Positions 1-14,300 of a stretch of DNA of 64,000 nucleotides are shown in pieces. This DNA comes from Catenaria anguillulae PL171 (Eukaryota; Blastocladiomycota; Blastocladiomycetes; Blastocladiales; Catenariaceae), in assembly GCA_002102555.1 (NCBI GenBank), contig MCFL01000030.1:124001-188000 (forward strand), in the 5' to 3' direction. The position numbers were made by a program, and so were the translations under genes. The notes below the pieces were generated by a model that ran no database searches, was not told the origin of the DNA, and was given only the letters and a program-made list of their open reading frames with translations. Position 1 is the stretch's first letter. The number at the start of each line of letters is the position of its first letter.

Positions 1-791
1 TGACTGACTCACTGGGTAAAGAAGTCTTGAGTGTTTCAACTGCATGAATTTGTCGCAGCATACCGTGTTGCCATCAAATTGCATGGCATCGAGTCATCGA
101 TCGTTGTGAGAGCGCATGTTGCATGTTGGGGCGCCAAACTTGGGTTGGGCACGCATCCGCGTGCGGGCATCTGATGCGTGCGGCATGTATGGACCCATAT
201 TGTAGGTAGACTCGCTGAGGGAGGGTAGATGGGGACCAGTTCTTCTTCTTTTCTCTTTCATTTCCCAATAACTTACTTTGGACAACGACAGAAGGCAAGG
301 ACGGGGACGACGAGGACGAGTGGCACATAAAGGTCATTGTGCGTCGGAGTCGACAGCAGCAAACGAGGATTTCAAACACAACGTGTAGTGATATGAGGGG
401 AAAGGAACTGAAAACATTTCAACAAACAAACGGCAAATGTAGGGGAAAAGGAAAATGAAAAACAGACAAGCAAAGCAAACGATCGGGCGGGAAGGCAACG
501 AGCAATGAGAGGAAAAGGAGTCAAGAAAACGCAAGACAAGAACACACATGTGCGGCGAGACTGGAAGGTGGGGAAGGATGGGGGATTCAATAGATAAAGG
601 GTGGGAACGACAAATGGACGACAATACTTTTTGGGCGAGTACATACACATGTCCGAAATCCCGCCCGCCAACCCCACCAACGGCCCCGCCAGGCACTTGG
701 CAACCCGCCCGATTTCTCTCTCTCTCTCTCCATCCACACTACACGAGGCAAAAACCGTGACCCGAAGGCAAATGTGTCCTGTCCAACCAAC
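1..791. other. 3' flank of beta-tubulin, no gene seen
   Basis: This stretch lies downstream of the beta-tubulin stop codon. Short open frames on both strands are low-complexity and match nothing I recognise. The A-rich part at about 380-540 on the + strand would be pyrimidine-rich in the tubulin 3' untranslated region. I see no other gene here. Confidence 0.5.
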
Positions 792-3166
<2,375 letters not shown>

Positions 3167-4267
3167 GTTGAGTGGTGGGGTAGGGAATGAGTATGGAGGG
3201 AGTGGAAGAGCGAAATGCAAGTACTGAGCACGAGTACGCGGAGCAGTCCAAAGAAGTATGTCAAGAGAGAAGTGAGGCGAGCAAGCGTGTTGGGTTGTTT
3301 GGCGGCGGTCGTTTTTTTTTCGTTGGCGACGGGCGACCCGTGAGAACCAAAAAGTTTGGTGGGCGTCGCCGTCAACGCACGCGAAATTGGTCGCCCCGTG
3401 TTTTTTGCGCGTCAAGGGGCCATCTGATCAAATGAAATGTTTTTTTTTTGTTTCCCAAAACGCAGCGCCCCCCGACAACGATTTTCGGTTTTCGCGCGTG
3501 TTTCTTCAAACTTGCTCTAAGGAGCTGTTTTTCCGACCAGGACAGGCAGTCAGACCGCGATTGGCTACGCTTTGTATTGGCCTTGGCTGTACGATGCATC
3601 CCCGATCATTATTGTCGTCCTTATCCCGCTGTTTATTCACGCGCCTCATGTGCATTTTTACGGGCACATTTTTCCACGTCAATCGCGATCGCTGTGCCCT
3701 CCGATTCAGCGCTACCATTTCACGTGCATCCTATTCAGGGGTCGACATCACGTGCATTTGGAGTGGAATGACACCCCAAACGCGTGTGTTGGCCGCACTT
3801 GATTGGACCTGCAAACAGCCCCTGCGTTTCAGTCCTTGTCGTCGGGTTTCAATCTCATCCGAGATGAAACGGTGTCTGTCATCACCGTGAGCGAGACCGC
3901 CACCGACACGGCGACGCCGCCGCCCGCGGCCGCCTGCGGCACGCTTCTTCCTTCCTGGCCCATATTCCGGCAGCATGACTCGGGTGCTTAGCTCCATTCG
4001 AATTCATTGGCGTTCATCTCTAGCACCAATGCCATGGTGGCTTCGATATTGAGCCCGAGCAGATGCCTGAGCAACAGGAGATGAGAGTACTCGCTGAGCC
4101 GCCCCACCTCGCTCTCCTTCGGGGCAGGATGTGCGACCAGCGTTTGGCTGCAGAACGAGCGACTGCACGAGCAAAGGCCGCTGCCACCGCATACCGCACA
4201 TGGTTGAGAGAAGTGGGAACAGACGATTCCACGATCGTACAATTGTACATTTGCAAAAAAACTGGCC
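3167..4267. other. Intergenic region with ambiguous short ORFs
   Basis: This is the region between the tubulin start and the stop of the PRL phosphatase gene. No known gene is recognised. At 3988-4140 (-) a frame ends in the protein-like string LNIEATMALVLEMNANEFEW. The opposite strand at 4033-4275 has an equally protein-like frame behind a possible acceptor at about 4029. Only one, or neither, can be real. A basic Arg/Gly-rich frame at 3731-3997 (-) is compositional. Confidence 0.4.
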
Positions 4268-5098
4268 CTACTTGACAATACTCGCCTTACTCCCCTTACG
4301 CTTGAGCGACGCCACAAGCCCCGAAAACAATCCCTTCTTCTTCCCCGCTCCGGCCTCGCCCGCCGCGTCCCCGTCACCTCCCGCACCATGACTCTTACTT
4401 CCGGAGGCTGGCCCCGGTGCCTCTGCCACTGCCTTGACCAGCGTTCCCTTGGCCTTGTACTCTGCCAACCATCGGACCTGCGTGGTATTGAACGCGCCCC
4501 TCCTGACCTTTCGAATCGCTTCAACGGCATCCAGCGAGTCCATGCCACACTCCACAAACGCAACAGCAACAAGCAACGGTGCACGACCAATGCCGCTGAC
4601 ACAGTGAATGGCCACGGCGGGACATTCCGACAACCCAGCACGTTTCGCCTCGCGAATCAATGTCGCCAAGAACTCGAGCCACAGCTTGACTTGGTCCTTT
4701 GTTGGCGTGGTCCCATCGTCAAACTTGATCCAGTCGTGCACCTCAATCCCCGCGGCCGTAAATGGCGCCGTGTCGTACGAGTGCACGGCATTGTCCGAGA
4801 TGCGCACTAGGTGCGCCACGGTGGGCGCTTGGAGTTGCAAGCCAGAGATGTAGTCGGAAAGTGAGGATGGGTCCGGGCAGTCGGTGATGACGAGACGTAA
4901 AGGAGACGTGGGCGACGGTTGAATCAGACGGGAGACGTTGTATCGGCGGGTTGGCGACGAGGCACGTGGGGCGTGCGTGTGGTTTGGTGGGTGTAGGGTT
5001 GAGCCGGGTCTGGACGAGTGGGCAGAGCCGTGGGTGGGTCGGCTGCTTGTCGATGCTGGGCTGGCGGCAGTGGACGAGGACGGTGTTGAGGCAGCCAT
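4268..5098 (-). CDS. PRL/PTP4A-type protein tyrosine phosphatase
   Basis: Dual-specificity-like Cys phosphatase of the PRL (phosphatase of regenerating liver, PTP4A) family. The 276-residue reading from the Met at 5098 has a Ser/Pro/Thr-rich N-terminal tail of about 60 residues. It is followed by the catalytic domain with the P-loop HCVSGIGRAP (PRLs usually have HCVAGLGRAP). The family-typical RKVRRGAFN string comes next. The WPD-region aspartate is probably in HDWIKFDDG. The C-terminus is strongly basic (KKKGLF..LKRKGSK), as in PRLs, but it stops at ASIVK with no CAAX prenylation box. A longer reading from 5182 exists, but the Met at 5098 starts a more plausible protein. A missed last exon is possible, because the stop overlaps a GTAGG string. 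Confidence 0.88.
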   Translation of the reverse strand: MAASTPSSSTAASPASTSSRPTHGSAHSSRPGSTLHPPNHTHAPRASSPTRRYNVSRLIQPSPTSPLRLVITDCPDPSSLSDYISGLQLQAPTVAHLVRISDNAVHSYDTAPFTAAGIEVHDWIKFDDGTTPTKDQVKLWLEFLATLIREAKRAGLSECPAVAIHCVSGIGRAPLLVAVAFVECGMDSLDAVEAIRKVRRGAFNTTQVRWLAEYKAKGTLVKAVAEAPGPASGSKSHGAGGDGDAAGEAGAGKKKGLFSGLVASLKRKGSKASIVK

Positions 5099-5894
5099 GG
5101 TTTTGAATCTTGAAGCAGTGACGAGGATGGCGTGTGTGTATGGAGTAGTCTTTAGAGGCAAATGCGCTTGATAGTGTGTCAATCGTTACATGCGTTGTTG
5201 CATTGGCTTTGGTTATGATTATGTCATTTCATTTCAGAGAGCGAGAGCAACGCCAGGTGGTCAGTCCCGTCGCCACTTGGTCCTCCTTGATCACAGCTCG
5301 TCGACTCGCCACCGTGCAACCTGGCAAATGCAATGGAATCCAGCTGCCACCATCACCCCAGCGCAAACGGCAGAAGTTGACCAAAGGACGGCCGACAAAC
5401 AAGCCTACAAACGCACTTCCAGTCAACTTTGACCGGCTTGTCAATCCAAGGCAACGTGGCCAGCAGCACGGTAGCTTGAAGCTACCGTGCTACTAGCTTC
5501 CCACTCTTCGAGCATGATCCTGTCGAGTGGCCGACGTGTGTCCGAAGCACGTCCGAAAAACGTGAATAAGGTCGTTGACCTTCATTTGTCACTATGCATG
5601 AACATGTTCCCTCAGCGGCCACCGTGCAGGAAAATGATAAAAACATGAAATGAGTGATGAGACATCAGGCAACGGATGTCAAGATAGAATGCAAAGCAGT
5701 CAACCCCAAAGTCACGGCCACACACGCACACACCCTCCACAAAGAACAAGATCACAAATTGCGACTCACTACCCTGCTTCCAGCGACGATAAACCCAAGC
5801 CAGGCACCTCCTCAACAACCGGCAGTCACGGGTCTGCATCCAACGCGTGGGAAATGGCCGTGGGTGGACTTGCAGCCGTGTCAACGGCACTCTC
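5099..5894. other. Intergenic region upstream of the PRL gene
   Basis: No gene is recognised. Leu-rich + strand frames at 5650-6072 come from a CTG repeat and are shadows. The stretch contains the near-perfect palindrome listed separately at 5465-5491, about 370 bp upstream of the PRL start codon. Confidence 0.45.
5465..5491. repeat. 13-bp inverted repeat (palindrome)
   Basis: The left arm AGCACGGTAGCTT is followed by a single G and then by its exact reverse complement. The 27-bp near-palindrome could form a cruciform or act as a dimeric protein-binding site in the PRL promoter region. It could also be a footprint of an excised element. The structure is seen directly; its function is unknown. 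Confidence 0.8.
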
Positions 5895-6934
5895 TTACAC
5901 TGCGCGTGCTCCAACGGGACCGTGGGTGGAAGCTGCCGGTGACGGCGAGCGGTCGCTCGAGCTTGATGCATGGATGCTGCTGCTGCTGCTGTTGCTGTTG
6001 CTACCTGATGACGATGACGACGACGAATCGCTTCCTGGAACAAGGACGAGGTGCACCGTGGCCATTTGCTGAATCATGTCTGGCATGACGAGGAATGCGT
6101 TGAGCGATGTAAGGTCGAAGGCATACATTGTCCGCGCGGTAGTCGAAGATTGGGGCGGCAAGGTGGCAAGGCGATGCCGCAAGTTGTCGTTGAGCAGCGA
6201 AAGCACTTGGTATATCACTGTTCCACCCACTTAACATTACATCCACCGACTCCTGTGACACATCGACCCCGTTTTCACGCACCAGCACACCCACGACATC
6301 TTGGCACACGTTGTTAAGCAACACGAAGCTGATGCGCTCTGGGTCCTTGGACTCCATGCTGACAATCCGGGCTGACAATTCGGTCGGTTGCGTTAGCCGC
6401 CGCTCGCACGGAAAATCGCGGCCAACACAGGTCCGCGGCGCCAAACATGTGGCCAGCTTGTTGGATGCCAAGAATCCATGGCATCGAGATGCAAGACAAC
6501 TTGGTGAGCTTGATGATGCAGTCACGCCGGCCCTCGTCGTACTCGGAAGAGATCCACTCGAAACACTCCGGCACACCAACTTGCACTGAGCCGGCCTCGA
6601 TCGCGCGCTCGACCGTGCACAAGAGGCAGCAGTACTTGGGCCTGCGGTCAGGCTCGGTCGGCGCCCACGAGACATCATGCGTTGCTTGGGCGTATGAACA
6701 AAGCGGGAACGCAAAGTCCGGGCGAGCGAGCGCCCGTTCCAGTGGGAGCGCCGTGGTTGAGCGCACGAATGTTGGCGGCTGCGCCGTGGCGGTCGTCAAG
6801 GAGGGAGCAGCCGTGTTGGCGAGGTAAATGAGAAAAACGAATGCGAATGCCAGGAAATCAACACGACAAAAGGGAAGCAGCTCACGAGCATCCCGAAGGC
6901 AAAAGGAATCGAGAAAAGGAAAACATGCATACAA
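5895..6934 (-). CDS. Hypothetical protein, unresolved exon structure
   Basis: I do not recognise this gene. Three overlapping minus-strand frames each hold protein-like stretches. The first (about 6840-6420) includes SWAPTEPDRRPKYCCLLC and ECFEWISSEYDEGRRDCIIK. The second (about 6410-6240) includes RISFVLLNNVCQDVVGVLV. The third (about 6235-5895) includes YQVLSLLNDNLRHRLATLP and ends in a long Ser-rich tract encoded by a CTG/CAG-like repeat. The frames need introns or frame corrections to be joined, and I could not find a convincing set. A hydrophobic stretch near the possible start (FLAFAFVFLIYLANTAAPS) could be a signal anchor. The boundaries are approximate. Confidence 0.4.
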
Positions 6935-7058
6935 GCACAGTCAAGGCGAGCAAAAAGAAACAAGAAAAAACAAACGACAAAACAGCCAAGACAAAAACAG
7001 GACGACTGAAGGCGGACAACTGCAACTGAGGGAAAAACAAAACCGAGAGCAAAACAAA

Positions 7059-8482
7059 TTAGCTCTGAGTTTCATCATCATCATCTTGCTGGTCCTCAAC
7101 TTCATCGTGCGCTTGTGTAGGCAGGCGCTTGTTACGGCGGGCCATAGAGGCGCGTTGGACCCGCAGTCGACCTTTGCCTGACCCAGTCCCCGACCCACCT
7201 GCCGCACCTGCCGGACGATGCGCAATGAGACCAGGACCGCGGTTGGCAACGACGGCGATGAATGGGTTGACTGGGACGTTAACATCCGGGCTGGCAAACG
7301 TCCTGATCGTAGGCGGAGCTTGGGCAAGCGCCTCGGCCGTGAAAGCAAATTGGGTACGCTTGTACTGCGCGACCGCGATGGCAACGGCTGCGAGATCCAC
7401 AATGCGCCCCGGAATGGCAATACCTGCAGCAACGTGCGTGTCCTTGACACGGACAAGATCTTGGTGGTGTGTGGCAATCGTGACCCTAAAATGATCCCAA
7501 TGCACAAGTTGATGGAACATGGCGCGCTTCCACTCATCCGGCGTCATCTCACCCAAAACGTCCACGGGCGGTTCGGCAATGAAGCGCAAGATGGCAGTAA
7601 TGCGAGTCCAAATCGTTGCGGCCGAGCCGAGTTTACCATACGGATGGTCGAGCCCAAACACGTCGTCGCTGCGTGGGTCAACGTAGGCACCAAAGAAAAC
7701 CTGCACGAAATGATGGCGGATCAAGTCGGTAATGACCATTTCAGGGTGGTGCAGCTGTATGTCGCCAGCAACGTAGTTGTCGACTGGCACATTCGTGCCT
7801 TGTTTGAGCTATGTGTTGGAAGGGAAAATGTCAGCTGGTAGCACGCGAAACAAGCCGAACCCAAGAGTATGATGTGTACCGATGATGATGCGAGACAAAG
7901 CATGCTCGTCACAGCTCAACTACATCGCGCTCCAAGTCTATGAGATGCACTGGGAATGATGCCAGTCAGCGGTTGGCGGTACACAACTTGAGAGATGGGT
8001 CAGAGTGCACATCGTCTGTAAAGTACGTGCATGGGGTAGGTAACCGGGTGCGCGGAGCAGCAGGGCGATTCTTATTTGCGCTGTTGGCATTGCTGTTGCT
8101 GGCCTGGTGCGGCTCAGTGGACTTGAAGTCGCAAAAGTTGGAACATGGAGTCTCCAAGTCGGTCGTGCTTCGGCTTGGGGTTTGGGTGGTCCTCTTGGGT
8201 GGTAAACATTGAGATGTCCACTTGGCTGCTTGAATGAGATTGCAAGACTCCATCCGCCTTTGCATTGCGACGTGCAGTCGTTGGCGGCATCGTAGGCGAT
8301 TTTGTGAACGTGGGGCGGAATGTCGGGTGGGGCCGGCGGAAGCATGGGAGTTGGTTTTCGGGCCAGGACTGCATAGTCGGCATGGAGTTCGCAGCGGGCA
8401 GGATCGATGGGGCAGGCACTGGCGTCTCGAATTCCCCACATGCCATATCGTCGAGGATCTGGAGCTGGGGCAACGTGATCAC
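7059..8482 (-). CDS. Hypothetical protein, three or more exons
   Basis: I do not recognise this gene. The main exon, 7798-7059, encodes about 247 residues with GTNVPVDNYVAGDIQLHHPE near its start, FVQVFFGAYVDPRSDDVFGL after that, and a Gly/Arg-rich then acidic end (DEVEDQQDDDDETQS). It joins in frame to a 40-nt exon at 7919-7880 (SCDEHALSRIIIG) through an 81-nt intron. That exon can be joined in phase 0 to a frame at 8482-8123, rich in Pro, Ser and Thr and ending SMFQLLRLQ, through a 203-nt intron with a weak donor. The true start lies further upstream and was not found. Codon use and splice pattern match neighbouring genes. Confidence is good for the main exon and low for the upstream part. 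Confidence 0.5.
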
Positions 8483-8791
8483 TGGCTTGCGGGTAGTAGC
8501 GGAAGCGCAACCGAGAGCCGGACGACGACACGGCCCATCAACGGACGTGTGGACGTGGACGGGGTTGTGCGGCGAGTATACATACGGCCATGGCCATCCT
8601 GCTGCCCATTACGATCGCCAGGAGTTGTGGCCCTGTGGGCGGCCACATATCTTCAACTCAAGGTGTTGAGGGCGTGACGCCACGTGAGAGCTGCACCCGA
8701 CCGCACCGCCATCCTCCCTTCGGATCCATCGTGCCGCCATCCTGCCAGGCGGGATCGGATCAGGGATGAATGGGCTCGATATGATAGCCGT

Positions 8792-10424
8792 ATGAAAGAA
8801 ACAATGTCGCTGTTGCCGCACTCGTCCAACCCACCATCCACACAGCCCTCGCCCTTCCCTTCCCCGTCCGGTGGAGGCAGTGGCTCTGGTCCCAACGCCC
8901 ACCGCCATCGCTTTGCCAGTAACGGCCGTCACTTTGGCCTGCAGCCTCCCCTCCACCCCTACCACCATCCGAGCCAAGATCAGCTGCTTCCGCCAGACCA
9001 ACGCTCCACCAGCTTTCCACGCACGCCCGCTTCTACTCGCGCCTGCTCCTCGCCTGGCTCAAGGCCCAGCCACCTTTGACCTTGGCCACCCTGCTCACGC
9101 TTGCGCTCACCATCGTGGTCCTGCTGCTGCCATCTCCCTGGACTCCGCCAGTCACGCTGCCTGCCACCTGGCACCGCCTGCTCCCGCCCTCGGCCTCGCT
9201 CTTTGCCTTTTCCGAGCGCGAGCCGGGCAATCTTGCACGCATCACGTCAGGTATTGCCCCGCGCGACCCGCCACTCGCACGCAAGCCAGGGCTGATTGCC
9301 GTGCCCGTCGGCATCAAGTCCCTTCCCGTGATTGCCCCCGTCTTGCAACAGTTTCACGCCGAAGGGTTTGATGTCATTGTGTTCCACTACGACGCGGGCG
9401 ATGCCGTGTGGGCAAAGCAAGTACCCGAGTACAAGCATTGGGCCGCCGTGTCTGCACACCGCCAGTCAAAGTTCTGGTTTGCCAAACGGTTCCTGACGCC
9501 CGCCGTCGTCGACAATTACGACTACTTGTTCCTATGGGACGACGATGTTGGCCTCCCGCCCACCTGGTCGCCACCAAGTTTGTGCAATTACTCAAGGACC
9601 ACCATATTCACGTCGGCCAACCGGCGCTGCTCTCTGGCACGCAACCCAACTGGCAAAAGCCGCTCGTCTCGGTGCACAACCACACGGGCGCCGTGGGCAG
9701 GTTCACGAGCTTTGTCGAAGTCATGTTCCCTGTGTTCTCACGCGCGGCGTGGCCTTGCGCGTGGCGCCTCTTGCCCTACGACGGGGTGTCGTTCTGGGGC
9801 GCTGACAATGCTTGGTATCCCGTGTGTGCATCGCACGGCATGTGCCGGTTTGCAGTCATGGACGCCATGCCCGTGCATCATTTGGACAAGCGGTCGTTGG
9901 GCCAGAACGTGGGCGTCAATCTGAGGGAGCTCGAGCATTACCGCGCGCTCGTGCACTTGCCGTGCGATGCCATTGATAAGTTGGACAAGGGCCTGGAGGT
10001 GCCCGTGGGCGATCGTCCGAGGGTGCACGTGTCGCAGGAAATGCTCGAGCAAGCGTCGCATCCCGTGGCCAATGCCGGCGCGCCCGTCACCGTGGAGCGT
10101 GTGCGGGGCAAGCCTTGGGAGCCATCGGACGCGGTGCGGCGCGTGTGTCGGTACTTGAAAAAACATCCGTTTGCAAAAGAGGACGAGTTTTATTCCATTC
10201 GCAACTTGACCCTGGCCGATCGCGGCGGGTCAAAGCAGTGTCCCGAGCCGGCGTTCTTTGATGTCAAGCCTGTGAGCTGGTGGGGACCCGAGGAATCGCC
10301 CCCGCCAAAGCAGACTGGGTATTGGGTGGGCAGGGAAGAGGAGTTGGAAAAGGTCAGGAAGATCAAGTTGAGGGAGATTGAGGAGAGGAAAAAGTCGGGT
10401 GGCAAGAACAAGGGCAGTTGGTAG
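8792..10424 (+). CDS. DUF707-family type II membrane protein
   Basis: Member of the DUF707 family, glycosyltransferase-like proteins of unknown activity known from plants and fungi. The N-terminus is Ser/Pro/Gly-rich. One membrane anchor follows (9060-9140, LATLLTLALTIVVLLL). The lumenal domain shows LIAVPVGIKSLPVI, FDVIVFHYDAG, the DxD-like YDYLFLWDDD, GQPALLSGTQPNW and a conserved stretch around 9725-9850 (FSRAAWPCAWRLLPYDGVSF). The C-terminus is charged and rich in Lys and Glu. The reading frame changes twice in the -1 direction. One change is between about 8900 and 9040. The other is at about 9545-9570, just after WDDD in a C-rich run. Conserved sequence continues on both sides, so a base under-call is more likely than an intron. 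The start at 8792 is the first ATG of the first frame and is uncertain. Confidence 0.75.
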
Positions 10425-11319
10425 TAGTAGATTGTTTGACTCTGATTATCAATCAATACCATACCATTCATACTTGTTCTGTCGACTCCGTGTCAGTTTT
10501 GTTTTTCCCATGCTGCCTGTACTCTTCTATTCTTGGCTTCTGTACTTCACAAGACGCTCAAGTACTGTGGTGCGCACGTATTGCTCATCCTTGTTTACAG
10601 CTTGTGCTTGGGGCGTTTGCAGCTTGCTCCAATGTCGAATTGCAGATATCGGTGGAATGATGAGATGGAAACAGCGTCACCGAAACCAAGCACACATCGA
10701 GGCCTGCGATCAAGTCGGCCTCGCCCCTTTGCTGGACCCACATTGTGTAAGCATAGCGCTGCAGTCGTCGAAACACACTTGCGCTCGCAGCGAGAGCTAG
10801 GAGAATTCATTTCATTGAATTCATTGCCTCTCAATTGGCATTTTCTTACACCAAACGGCAAGACACTCGACGCAATCGACTCTTCACAACGGACCGGGCC
10901 GGCCCGGAATGCTCATGGACATGCAATCCCGGAATACTGGCATCCCCACCCACTTGCTACCCGCTCAGTCTTCACTCGCCACTCTTCATTGACGCAATCG
11001 CACGATACAGTAACGAACCAGACATCTGCCACTGCCTACATCGTCAGTCGGGCCTACTTTCATTCCACAGTGCGATCGGATCTGACACGCGTCCGGCGTG
11101 CCAGTTTCCCACGTATCGTATCGTGCAACCATTGTTTCTTTTGGTGCTTTGAAACGCCAAAGGCTTTCTTGAGCAATCCCAGACGCTTGGGCTCCCTCTT
11201 CTTGACTCGACTCTTGCATCCACATCCGCTCGGCAAAGTTTTCCCCACAGTTTCGTTGCACGCGTGGCGCAGTCGCTCGCTCCAATCGCCGCTCGTCCCC
11301 CCCTCGCCGACGCAAGTGA
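10425..11319. other. Intergenic region, no gene seen
   Basis: This is AT-richer sequence between the DUF707 and MAP4K genes. Open frames on both strands show no recognisable protein. It probably holds the 3' end of the first gene and the promoter of the kinase, which are transcribed in the same direction. Confidence 0.5.
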
Positions 11320-14300
11320 ATGAAAAAACCGGCACCCGCGGCCCCGCCGCGCCCTGGCCACCCGCCACACCCGCCCGTGTCCGTCGCGGGTGGCGTAGGC
11401 AACCATGGCTCCCCACAACCGCTGTCGAGCTCACCCGGCTCCTCACCTGCCGACGCTTCGGTCATGTCGCTGCAGCAGCAGTTTGCACGGCTGGCCAACA
11501 AGGATGATCCGGACCAGATCTTTGAAATCATGGAAATCATTGGGTCGGGGAGTTATGGCGAGGTGTACAAGGCTAAAACAAAAACGTCTGGGTTGCTTGC
11601 AGCTGTCAAGCTCGTCAAGTTGGAACCTGGCGAGGACTTGGAGGAGGTGTTGAATGAAGTCAACTTTCTCAAGAGTTGTTCGCATCAGAACATTGTGAGT
11701 TACTTGGGGTGTTACATGAAGCGAGGGTCGGTCAGGGGGATGAAGACAATTTGGGTATGCCGGCTGTCCCCTACTCGCTCTGGCGTGCTGCTTCAGAGGC
11801 GCCAGCGGCTGACAACCGTGTATTTGTGTGTGTCTAGATTGCCATGGAGCATTGTGGCGGTGGAAGTGTCGAGGCCGCGTACAAGAGTATGCCTGCCTTT
11901 CTCATTGTTGCCCAGGATCTCTTGATTGACGTTTTCATGTGCACACCCAGACCTACGATCCAACCTCAACCAATCCGAAATCTCGGTCATTGTCCGCGAA
12001 GCCCTTGTCGTACGTGCACCTCGCCGCGCCCTCTCGACACACACACATCGACTTTAACACACTCCCCATCGTGAATGCATCATCCCATAGGGCCTCCACT
12101 TTCTCCACAAGTACGGCAAGTTACACCGCGACATCAAATGTGGCAACATTCTACTGACCGAGGACGGCCAAGTCAAGCTTGCTGACTTTGGCGTGTCGAC
12201 GCAAATCACCAAAACCTTTTCCAAACGACACACGTTTATCGGCACGCCCTACTGGATGGCGCCCGAGGTGATCACGTCCGAGCAGCAAGGTACAAGCTAT
12301 GACCACAAGGCGGATATCTGGTCCATGGGGTACCTATCTATGGCCGCACCCGACGTGCGCTTTCCATTCATTCATTCATTCTCACGCACATACAATGTTG
12401 ATAGAATCACGGCCATTGAAATGGCAGAACAAGGCCCACCCATGTTCGACATGCACCCAATGCGCGTCCTCTTCACGATTCCCAAAGCCCCGCCACCCAC
12501 ACTCAAGGACGCCAGCTGGTCGCCCGCGTTCCGTGAATTTCTGGCCCTGTGCCTCAACAAGGACCCGGACAAGCGGCCCACGGCCGACACGCTGCTGGCG
12601 CACGAGTTTCTTGCAGAAACCGTGGCGATGGATCCGGCGGTCAGGTGCAAGATAGTTGTGGATTTGATTGAGCGGGCAAGGGAGGCAAAGCGGATTCGCA
12701 TGGGGAAAGCCGCCGAGCTCGGCGGCGAGGGGGGTGCGGGCATGGTGGATCCGGACGAGGAGGAGGATGGGGCGGGTGAGGAGGAGCGCGCTCGGAATGT
12801 GGATACGGACGAGGAAGAGGACGATGAAGAGGACGAGGATGGGCGCGCGTCGACCGTCAAGCGCATTCATACGCTACGCGGGCCCGGCAGCGGGCAAAAG
12901 CGCGCACCGCAACAGGGGGATGCGGGTCAGGCCGCGGACAAGAAGGGGCAACAACAGCAGCAGCAACCCCCACAACAGCATCGCGCTGCACCCAGTCCAC
13001 CCGCCGTAGCAGCAGGGGGCAAGCTCGACATTCGACCGGCGTCTGCAGCAGCGCCCACACAACCCGTCAAGATGCTCTTCAAGGCCGCACGCATCTGCCG
13101 GCTTGGGAAAAAGATCAACTGTGCCGACTTTATCGGCCCTGTGCTCTTGCTGGGAGTCGACGACGGCCTGTTTGCACTCGACACGGCTGACTCGGGTCCA
13201 TCTGGCGGCGGGGGTTCAAAGCTGCATCCCCTGTCGAATCGGCGCTACTTGCAGTTGGATTGCATTGAGGAGATTGGAACCATGCTGTCGCGGTCGGGCA
13301 AGCACGAAGTGGTGTGCTTGCATGAGGTGAGCGCGTCGAGTTTGTCGTTCAAGCTCAAGTTTGAGACCGAGACTAAGCTCAAAAAGATCAAGGAGACTAA
13401 AGGGTGCGACATGTATACGGTCGGGCGGACACCCAACGCCGGCGTGCAGGGCGGCGTGGACGTCACGCTTTGTGTGTCGGTGGAGAAGACGCGGTGTTTG
13501 GTGCTACGGTGGTTGAATGGATGCTTTGTGCGGTTACTGGTATGTTGTGCGCTGAGTGAAGGGCGGACAACATGATGGTTGACTAACTCACACGGTTGCA
13601 CCGTTATTGGAATGGACAGGAGGTGCCATTACAACTGCCAATCAAGACACTGGACCTTGTGGATTCAAGCAAGCTGTTTATCGGTCACGAGACACATTTC
13701 GACTTGATTGACCTTGTTGGCATGACACTGGAAACGCTCAAGAACCCCGTGGGCGAGGAAAAGACAGGACCCGTGATTCGGGCAACGGGCGGATCCAATG
13801 GACAGTACCTCATGGTCTATCAGAGTACGTTCGCTTGTATCCCAACTCCCACATGGCATTCACTCACACGCCTCTGTTGTCGCCAGACATGGGTTTTGTT
13901 CTCGAGGAAACCGGCTCCTCACCACAACAATCCAACAACTCGAACGGCTCACAAGCGCGCGTCCAGCTCGCTCTCCGTCGCAAGCTCGTCTGGCGGCATC
14001 CAGTCCAGTTCGCAGACAGAGTGGGATCCGAGCACGTCGCACTTTGCGGTACCACGTTGCTTGACGTGTGGCATATTGCCCAGGGCAAAGTCGTACACAT
14101 TTTTGAGACCAAAAAGGACCGGCTACGCGGCTTGTCGTTGCTCATGTCAAAGGATGCGGGCATGGGCCAACCGGGCGGAAAGGTGTACTTGTTGAGCGAC
14201 GAGGAAAAGGATGGCGAGCACACGTACTCGGTGCTGTGCATTTCTACAGAGCCCGTTGCTGCAGGAGGAGGTGGGTCGCCGACACCCGTGCAGGGGCAAG

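Noticed and set aside
5650-6072. Poly-leucine plus-strand ORF
   Set aside because: It is the reverse reading of a CTG-type repeat that encodes Ser in the minus-strand frame, and has no other protein features.
8900-8930. A 26-nt GT-AG string that would restore the DUF707 frame
   Set aside because: All well-supported introns in the window are 60 nt or longer, and the many other -1 shifts make a missing base a simpler explanation.
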